Of a DNA stretch of 64,000 nt, positions 54,987-64,000 are shown one piece after another. Under the pieces are notes generated by a model. That model made no database searches. It was not told the DNA's origin and was given only the letters and a program-made list of their open reading frames with translations. How positions within the stretch are numbered: the first letter of the stretch is position 1; the number at the start of each line of letters is the position of its first letter. Origin of the DNA: Hyaloperonospora brassicae (lineage: Eukaryota; Oomycota; Peronosporomycetes; Peronosporales; Peronosporaceae); assembly GCA_947650285.1 (NCBI GenBank), contig CANTFL010001489.1, positions 216,850 through 280,849 on the forward strand, in the 5' to 3' direction. A program made the translations under genes and the position numbers.

Positions 54987-56758
54987 GAATCGCAACCACT
55001 GACAGTCGGGGCGCCGCGCGAGCAGTAGGAATGCAGTGACGCGATGGGGATATCTATCCAACTTGTATAGCAAAAAAGGCTCGGTCGATCGTACGAGCTA
55101 TGTCGGAAATCAGGAAAAAAAACTCAGCATGAGAATCTGTGGCCAGCTGAAACTGCGAGCGTCTACTGGGCTGTCTTCATTAACGTCGGTCATCAAGATC
55201 GGAAGAAGCCGAAGCGTCGCGGAGATATAGCGACAGGATGGGCTGCCATACCACTCGTGCGTTTGAGGGTTTGTACACCTACTCGTGCGAATACAACAGC
55301 TACATCACACAAACAATTCTTAGGCTCAATATCTGCAAGTAGTTGAGTCGGCGAGCTTGGGTTCGAGGCAGCTCGCGCGTGGATCTTGACGACTTGTCAT
55401 CGTTGGATTCTGTCCAGTCGATTTCTGCGCCCTCAATCGGGACAAGTGCTCAACACAGCAGCAAGTATGTCACTACGATTGCTCAAGTGAGTGGGCCTTC
55501 ATGAAGCTAGCATCGTCTGACGTATGTGCTCATAGTGGTTATGCGAATGCAGAACATTGATCGGTACAGCACACATAATTGTCTTCGCAAGAAGACGTAA
55601 CGCATGAAGAGGCTGTTGCCGCCGTGTCATGTGCTTGCCATCGCCAGTGGTCCAAATGTGGTCATGTTCAAGCCCCTGTCACGTACGAATCATGAGTAAC
55701 CGGGAAGCGTTGCACCGTTTGGGAGGGCGTGACAATGTGTCGCCTTTCTTGTGGTAAGATTCACTGCGAGGTGGCGGGTGAGCAAAACACGAAAGACCAT
55801 ATTTAGTTACACACCTTTTGTTCATTCGATAAGCATTCATTCCGCTCCTTGCGGCATGCAGCTTTCTACCGATAGGCTGCGCGTGAGAAAAACGGTTTGG
55901 TTGTAATCGCTGCATAGATGTGGTCGTTTTTCGAGTCCACGAACGCGTTCTCAGCATCAACTGCGATGTGCAGCGAACAAACAGTCGTGTGGTATTTGTA
56001 CCGAACGCACACTCGCTCCTCTGTCAAAGCCGAAGAGATTGAGCGGTGGCAGCTCCGCGCCAAGTGCGGCCAGACCCAGTGATAGGTCTCATGAAACCGA
56101 CAAGGGCAAGGTCACATCACCTGTAGCGGAGCTTTACAGCTCCTAAAGTCAGAGGAAGACTTAACGATTAATGAGCGACTTTAGGTTCAGAGAACCCGAC
56201 TCAAAGATTCAACAGCTTAGAGAGCTAAGGTTTGGTTCAAAGAACCCGACTCAAAGAGTCAACAAGCTCAGAGAGTTTATAGCCCCGTTCCAGGGGGACC
56301 AAACTGGTCAAAGAATCAAACGCACAGAGTGCACAAGGAGTAGCTGTCTTTACAAACGTTTTCTACCTCCTTAACGATCCAAGACGCCTTAAAGAGGTAC
56401 GTGTCTATCGGATCGAAACGGGAACTGAATTTTATTTCTTCTTTCAATCTAAAAGAACACCTTAGAACAAAGTACCTAACCTACTCGCTAAGTCCTAGAT
56501 CAACCTATCAAAAGATCTCGTAAGTAATATTTGACAGACATCAGTCTTCAACAATTGATACTGTGTTCGAATATTACTTTGAAGGGGGTCCCATCCCTTG
56601 TGTGCACCACACCTATTGTCGACCACCGGTCGACGTGTAACCCCGTTACACCGTCCCCCACCAGACTGACGTAGCACAAAACGTTAATCGATTTCTTATC
56701 TCGAAGTGGAAGGTGTGTGTGCGCTTCAACCTTCACGGTTGGAAAAACACAAAACACC

Positions 56759-58088
56759 ATGGAATCGCCACCCCATGAGTCCTCGACTCTCTCTTCCTAC
56801 CTCGGCATCGATGTGGAGGTAAATTATGGGAGCGATACCGATATACATGGTGACGAGAGATCAATTTCCGACTCACCAGTGCATAAGGCACCGCCTCATA
56901 CTGCACCAAACACATTTTCCTAGCGTCGCGAAGCCAACGCGCCATCGTCGCCGCATCAAACACCCGCCGTGCGCGATGCCATTATCACCAATCCGCTCGA
57001 TGAGCAATAACACTTGGATATCCGACGAGAGGAGAGCGCTCAGCGTCGTATGCAACTTGTTGCAACTCTTGAGTGTCTTCGTGGCTTTCTGTTCACCCCA
57101 CTCGGTGTGGAAGAGCGTATACGCCAAACGACACGTCGTTCTTTGGCAATGTGGGTTATTGGCGCTAAGCCAACATCTTCGGATGTGGTAGCAAGTCGAC
57201 AGGCACTTCGTAAGAGGTACCCGCAACCTTACGTGACGACTCAGAGTCAGTACAAGTTGCGACTTGACACGCAAGCACGGGGTGCACCGGTTCCACCGTT
57301 GAAGGGTATACCCATCCTCCTATTCGCAGGTGAATCTTAGGAGGAAGAAGACAACGCTTTTGTTTGCTGACGGCATCGGAAACGACACCTCAGCAGCGTG
57401 TTAGATCTCAGAGCAACTTCCGATGTGGTAGATGTTCGTCTAGAACGAAAGCTTGGGTATGATTACGCCAAGCTTAAGGCCAGAGGCCAATTGCGAACTC
57501 GCACACGCAATGCTCCGGCTGAACCGATTGATGTGGGTGTTGGTCAAGCGGGACCCAACTACCCACCTGCCTCCACCACTTTTGGTGAGAAGCGATCTCG
57601 GTCGAGGGATGAACCCTGCCACGATGTAAAAAACACAAACGTCGTATGGGCAATCCTGCCGCAGGGGTGTCTCAAACTCCCACAAATTCTCCGACTCCGG
57701 GTACCCTCGCCACTTCACCAGATACTGGTATTGACCCTCACGACGACGTCGTTTCAGGAGTCGCTCCACATGGAATAGGCGGTTCCCTTGATCATCGAGA
57801 AGCTTCGGGGGGGGGGTCGGTATACCGAAGGAGGAGCATGATAAGGTGCTTCTCGAGTTGAGTGGTCTCCGTGAGACATTGAATAAGACCCAGAGTGCGT
57901 TTGACGCGATGCAAGCCCGTGTTGAATGTTGAAGTTGGGTCAAGCCCTTGTTCAGGCGTTGAAGTTGGGCCAAGCCCGGTCGGAGGCTCAGCTTGACCTC
58001 CTGATACGGATTCAGCAACCGATGACAAGGCCAACATATGCAGCGCAAGCGCCTCCAAGTTCACGTGGGACGGATCTCGATACGGCTT
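56759..58088 (+). pseudogene. Antisense open frame, unit 2
   Basis: Copy of the 44,754-46,084 frame with the same four stops. It has lost one A in the run near 57,628, which shifts the frame at GHDVK-type Lys-rich part and moves it to HKRRM-equivalent MGNPAAGVSQTPTN in another frame. One Arg/His change (57,132). Confidence 0.4.
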
Positions 58089-61000
58089 AAGCAAGCCCAC
58101 GTATAACACAGGGTGTGTGCGCAGTTTGCGCGGAAGGTTGAGCGTATACGCAAGTCCCTTCTTGGTGATGACAGTGAATGGTCCAATGAAGCGCAGACGC
58201 AACTTTGTCTTGAAGCCGCCGGACACAAAATTTGTAGGTAGGTTTTTAGTATTGAGTAATAATTGGTCTCCATCCTCATAACTTTCAATAAAACCTCTGC
58301 ATTTGGTATATGCTTGTTCCTTTTGTTTGTATTGGCTATCAACCAGTGCGCCACGCACATATCGTAAGGCATTCAATCGTGTTGCGAGAAACTCGCTTAC
58401 CTGTTTTTAAACAGTAGCAGGGCTGATGTCAGCAAGCCGATCGGCAACCCCTCCCCCACCAATCACTGAACCACGCAGTGGTAGCTTTAACGGAATGCGA
58501 GGGTGCGTGAGACCATTCACATAAAATGGTGTGTAGCCGGTGGAGGCATGCACGGGGTTATATAACGCAAACTCAACAACGAGGAGCATCGAATTCCAAC
58601 GCTTAGGCGTTTCAGCGCAGACACTGCGCAAGATGTCACCGATGATGCGATTTACTCGCTCGGTTTGACCATCAGTCTGCGGATGATCCGCTGGGGACAT
58701 GTCCAATCGTGTGCCGAGCACCTTGTAGATGGGCTTCCAAAACTTACCAGTGAAGCGAGGATCTCTATCAGAGACAATTGCCAACGGCAAACCGTGTTGT
58801 CGAAACACGCGATCGATAAACAGCGTAGCTGTACCTTCACCATCAATGGTATCTGGCACCGCCGCTAAATGAGCCATCTTGCTCAAATGGTCAACAAAGA
58901 CCACAATACCCGTATTTCCTACGAATCTTTTGGTACACCGAACAGGAAATCCATGATGATGAACTTCCAACACCCCTTGGGTATAGGCAAACTATCCAGC
59001 GGCGTGGCCGCGTGAGTTGAGGGTTTCACCCGTTGACACGTTTCACACGTACGCACATATGTGCTCACCCATTTGTAAAGTTTGGTCCACCAATAGCATT
59101 GGCTAACAGAGCCATAGGTCTTCTAACGACCGAGATGACCACTCAACGCAGTATCATGTGCCTCATAGAGGATCCTATACTTCAACTCCTCATCATGAGG
59201 TACAAACGATGCGAGGGGTATCCTCCATATCTGTGCTATAGCACGACAGGCCCTGATCGATAGAATATCGATGTAGCCTCGCACGTAATCGTGCCGACAA
59301 TTCTATGTCTGAGTCCTGAAACTCCTCGCTTTCCTAGAGCACGTAGCAGAGCCACACAGTGTTCATCCTTGGTAAATGCCGTACGGATTAGGTCAGTGAC
59401 CGACGACGACAGAGTCGTAACATGATTAAGCTTATAATTACGCCTGCGTGACAACGCATCGGCCAAAGCATTCTGCTTGCCCGGCTTATACTTCAGCTCG
59501 AAGTTGTACTCGGAAAAGAAGGAAAGCCAACGAGCCATTCTCGGAGAGAGGTGGGGCGAATGGATCGCAGTGCGAAGTGACGCATGATCTGTATAGATCA
59601 CAAACGGCTTGGAGCCAATAAGATGAACTCTGAATTTGACGAGAGCATACTTCATTGCAAGTAGCTCTTTGTCATGAACAGGATAGTTCTTTTCTGCAGC
59701 CTTCAGCTGCCGGGACATCAAACGCAATGACGCGTTCCCGTCCATCATAATCTGTCTATAACAGAGCGCTGCCTATAGCAAAGTCATATGAGTCACAGAA
59801 GACACTGAAAGATCGATAAGGATCAGGCAAAGCCAAGATTGGCGCATGAAGGAGACTCTCCTTTACTGCTTGAAAAGCATCATGCATACTGCTAGTCCAG
59901 CACCATTCCACATCCTTATTAAGAAAATTGGATAATGGCCAAGCCATATATGCGTAATTCGTAATGTACTTGTGTAAGTAATTGGCAAGCCCAAGCCACT
60001 TACGTACGTCCTTTTGGTTCTTTGGAACCGGCCAATCAACTATGGCTTTTACCTTAGCGGGATCCGCTCTAAGGCCTCGATTACCAATAAAGTACCCTAA
60101 AAAGGAAATCTCTTCTGCACCTAAGATGCATTTATACGCGTTGGCGTACAACATATTCGTGCGCATGCACTCGAGCACCGCTCTTTAATGGTCAATGAGA
60201 TTTTCCACATCTGACCGACCGTTTCTAGCTCGACTATGGACAAAGATGTCATCAAAGGAAGTATCTGCATAATTTCGGTGAGGTCGAAACAGTTGCGTCA
60301 CAAGACGGTTGAATGCATCCGGGGCATTTGATAACCCTTGTGGCATAACGAGCCCCTTCCAGAGCATACAGCTTGGAATACTGACCGCTGACTTCGGAAT
60401 ATCGCTTTCTCGCATGAGAAGTTGTTAATAACCATCGACGAAGTCGAGCGCACTGTACATTGTACATCCCACCATATTGTTCTGAAGAACACTCTTCCTC
60501 TAAATTGGTGTCTGAGCCGGTATGGTGGCCGCATTAACCTTATTGTAAGCATGAACAATGCGCCACTTCCCATTGGTCTTTTTGACACAGAAGGTCGGTG
60601 TGAGATGGTGAGATTTGCTCTCACGTACCAATCCTGCCGCGTGCTTTGCACGAAAGAAGTCGTCAATGACGTCACACTGTTCCTTCGGTAAAGGCCACTG
60701 CCGTGTTACCCAGTATTTAGTTCCAGGAGCCAAGTCAATTTCGTGACATACACCTCTATCGAAAGGTAAGACTGACGGTGGGTTGTGACACACCACGTCC
60801 TGAACTTCCTTTACCAAAGGATAGAACGGATCAAGAGGATCCTTAAGGATCGAAGATCCACTACGGACATCCAATTCCGCCTTTGTGTTCTCAAGGACAG
60901 ACTCGTCCAATAACGAGGATGAGTTCAACTTAATATCCGGCCGAACGACCACTAACTCGGATAATTCTGCTGCCTGTAAGGCTTGGATAAATTCGCCGTC

Positions 61001-62413
61001 AGATATTTCGTCTAAGTCAAAGAGAGTACCCAAGGATGGAAGAGTCTCAAGACTAATATTGCCATCAATCTGGTCAGTCAACCCATTGACTAGTGTACAT
61101 AGTGTATCATTACTCCTATCACTTCGTGGCTTCTTAGAAGTTGGGCGCTTAACCGTTGTCACACTACGCTGAGATTGTTTCCTCGAAGAAACCTTACGCT
61201 TCCTAGAGGCCGGGACAGTAGGGTCGCCGTGGTTGCTATTTATTTTAACACGCTCTATATGAAGGCTCATGTCTTGAACGACATCTGGTGAAGTGTTGCG
61301 TATTTCGAACACTTTACTCAGTGGATTTAAACGTACCACTTCACGTACAGCATCCAAGCTTAGCCCTGAACACTCTGGCTTCTCGCCAACAACGTCATTA
61401 CCGACATTCAGTGAGGTGCCACCTCGGCCGCCCTCACTCGGTGGAATTTTACGTGCCACCCCCTTCACATCAGAGGAATTACCTTCTTGATGTCTCGACC
61501 CTAGGCCAACCATGCCTGCAGCATGCAGTGACTCAGTATCACAACGAGTATCACTCAACGAAGTATAACTCCCTTCACATACGGTGAAAGATCTCCGCTC
61601 AATATTGATGTCATTGATATTGGAGTTAAGTAACTATGACATATTAATGTCCAGCACATTGATATCTTCCGTCAATGGCTCGCACCAATAGCGCTTTTGT
61701 TGCCTAGCAAAGGTGGGTTAATGACTCGCCAAAGATTCGTTAAGAGCTTTTGACTTTCGCCTAAGGTCTTCGACTTCCAATCAATCCACGGCTCATGATG
61801 TTCAAGCTAGGCCATACCTAGGATGAGATCGTATCTCGAATCCAAATCGAGGACAGGACAGCATTCAATGCTGTCAAACTCCAAAAACTTCACACCTAAG
61901 TTCAACGGAACTTGAGGCACCGTGACGCGACTACCAGTCGCTAAACGAACGGTGATCAAACGACCTTCATGCGCTTTGAGCGCTTCAGCGTATGGCCGAA
62001 ATTATCAAGGGAACGAAGTCGATCGGCTTTCCATGATGCTCCTGAGTTGATCAAGATCGAGCAAGTTTTGTCAGCTCCTTATACGGTCGCCTCGGCGCCT
62101 AACAAGCCAGACAACTATCGACGCTCTATGCTGAATCATGCAGATCTATTTGTGGACAAGAATTATTCAACGCCTTTTCCTGGGGCAGAAACAGAACATT
62201 ATTTTCTTCTGTAGGGCGCTCCACACCTACTGAAAATCGACGGTTTCCCGTGCCTTGCCAGAGTTCTATCTGTTGTCAGGGTTTTGGCCCATATAATCCG
62301 GGTGTTTCTTGCGCAAAGGCAGTCGGGACGTAAGTGTGGTAAAGTGATCACGAGATTTAACCGTGGCGTCGGGACGCAGGATGGGATAAGATGACTGAGT
62401 GACAAAAAAATAA

Positions 62414-63617
62414 TGTTGAATTTTTTTGGATTGATTTATATAGCGGTCAACAAAGAGTATAGTCGAGGATCGATAATGAGCCGATCGCGACCCGCGATCA
62501 AGGACTTAAATCACTAAATTACAAGGACCGGAATCAGTCCAGGGGTGAACATCAGCCGGAGCACTGGATCGCTAAGGGCAATGGATGAGAGGTGAATATA
62601 AAAGCAAGCTGGAAGAGGGAATCGTCAAGGTAATCAAGATGCGAAGTTTCGGACGTGACGCCGATCCAACCATGGTTGCCCGATCGAAGATGCAACCGAT
62701 CGACCACGATCTATCCTGGGTGTGTACTGCAGATCGGTGTGGATCTCATCATTGGTGTGGATCGCATACCGATATTCACTGCACTGTGATCTGGTATGGA
62801 GCGATCCACGGGAGATATGATCGGTGTGGACACATGATCGAGGTGGATCACATAATTGGTGTGGATCACATACTGCGATCCACTACCTAGCGATCCACTG
62901 CACCGCGATCCACTCTGGAACGATCCACTCTGGAGCGATCCCGATTCGGAGTATCTGCTGTAAACCACATGAGATAAGAGATAAATGAAATAGACAGACG
63001 GTGCACAACAGTTGAATTAGTGAGCAGATAGGCATAGTCATAGGGTTTGGATTCGGTTGGTTGGCATCAAACAGAATTGAATTTGCAACGAAAGACACGC
63101 GTCGACTTCTCCTGGGCAGTATCTTTGGCCTCCCGTTGAATAGAGAGTCACCCACGTCTCTGCGATCTTCGCTTGTCGATTGTTTGGCCAGGCGGAACGT
63201 CAACTCTCACCCCTCCATTCAACTGCGATAGGACGCAGTGAACCCTACGGTTCGTATTCAAGATCGCGAGACGTATCAAGTGGTCAGAAGGCTCACGTAT
63301 CAAGCATCACCCCTGGAAAAAGCGACTATGGGAGAGCGCCCAAGCTACAAGAGATCGAGTGAAGAACTTTCAATCGATCTGCACCTACGTTTGACCGGGT
63401 GAAGCATTTCCACCCGATCAGCACCTATCCCGAAGACGGTCAAGTTCATCTTCAGCTCAAGTCCACCAAGAAGATCACAACCCGCTCAACGACGGGTACA
63501 CAATGTGAGTAATAAAACGCAAAGCACGGAACTGGGGTACCCCCTCCGTTAGTCGGTCGTTCGGGCGCCAGAGGAGATTCGGGATCACAAGAAAATTGTG
63601 ATCATTACTCCACCACA
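62414..63617 (+). mobile_element. Nested GATC-rich solo LTR, unit 2
   Basis: Same as 50,410-51,613, duplicated with the unit. Confidence 0.6.
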
Positions 63618-64000
63618 TAAGTGCTTAGTTCAGTCCGTATGTATAGAAATAACGGATAACGCGCTTCTGTTCAGCAAAGTGATGGTCAGCTTCGCCCTCG
63701 TTCTCACCCGCAGCATTGCTGAGATCCATAGGTTTAGGCCTAGAAGACGCTTAAATGCTCATGGAGCTTGCTCAGGTAGAGCTCGGGTTCTATCGATACC
63801 AACCAAGCTTATCAAGCTTATAATTTTAGTATGTGTTGTGTGCGAATTCAACAGCTCTTTACAAACTAGTGGGGTGAACACGGAAGCATTTAGTGCTGGT
63901 GGGGCCAACGATCAGTCCATACATGAACTCCGTCGCATGGAATATCCCTGGCAGCGAGTCACTCCGCATAGCAACAATGGGGGTCCTCAACACTTTAACA

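Larger units (their letters stand above)
54389..64000. repeat. Tandem duplication, unit 2 (cut by window end)
   Basis: Near-identical to 42,384-51,996. The next 2.4 kb (gag start, 5' LTR, R2) would lie beyond the window. Confidence 0.95.
56122..64000 (-). mobile_element. Decayed Ty3/Gypsy chromovirus, unit 2 (5' end outside window)
   Basis: Same element as 44,117-53,088. 3' LTR 56,122-56,650; chromodomain about 57,574-57,760; integrase 58,407-58,973; RNase H 59,236-59,748; RT 59,756-61,558; protease about 61,624-62,214, again with Asn in the active site; nested LTR 62,414-63,617; gag fragments above 63,620. It shares all the disabling stops and shifts with unit 1, so it was already dead when duplicated. 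Confidence 0.9.

Noticed and set aside
1..64000. RxLR or Crinkler effectors
   Set aside because: I looked for signal peptide plus RxLR..EER and for LFLAK/HVLVxxP. None of the secreted frames has them.
1..64000. CRISPR array or bacterial operon features
   Set aside because: No regular repeat-spacer structure; the genes have spliceosomal introns and eukaryotic functions.

Overview
This window looks like nuclear DNA of a plant-pathogenic oomycete (Phytophthora or downy-mildew type). The reasons are two secreted two-domain Kazal-like protease inhibitors with atypical four-cysteine domains, a small secreted cysteine-rich protein of PcF/SCR type, core promoters matching the oomycete Inr+FPR consensus, short introns of about 70-140 bp, and chromodomain Ty3/Gypsy retroelements with an FDD reverse transcriptase. 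I cannot name the species.

Layout: 1-1,405 is a GATC-rich LTR relic. 1,406-7,595 is gene-poor and holds a direct/inverted/direct repeat at about 2,640-3,670. 7,596-13,474 is a conserved pair: importin beta (+) and a TFIP11/STIP G-patch splicing factor (-). 13,810-24,730 is an inverted duplication: two arms of about 2 kb, each with one Kazal inhibitor gene transcribed outward, around a 7 kb AT-rich spacer with tRNA-like repeats and a pogo-type MITE. 24,730-28,600 has only fragments. 28,602-38,624 holds three conserved minus-strand genes: SPT6 (four exons' worth of sequence in three exons), RCL1 and ERV1. 38,910-42,384 is a Tigger-like transposase relic, a Copia-like 3' LTR and a dispersed repeat. 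From 42,384 to the end is a tandem duplication with a 12,005-bp period. Each unit holds one SCR gene followed by a decayed minus-strand chromovirus carrying a nested GATC-rich solo LTR.

The housekeeping genes serve nuclear import (importin beta), splicing (TFIP11), transcription elongation (SPT6), rRNA processing (RCL1) and mitochondrial disulfide relay (ERV1). They share no pathway; they are compact gene islands. The secreted genes (two Kazal, two SCR) all sit in duplicated, repeat-rich DNA between the islands, the classical two-speed effector-genome arrangement. The points I rate most worth following are the tandem duplication with its hybrid junction, an antisense open frame across the 3' end and chromodomain of the chromovirus, the inverted Kazal pair with an 18-bp-repeat linker in one copy only, and the Asp-to-Asn change in the retroelement protease.
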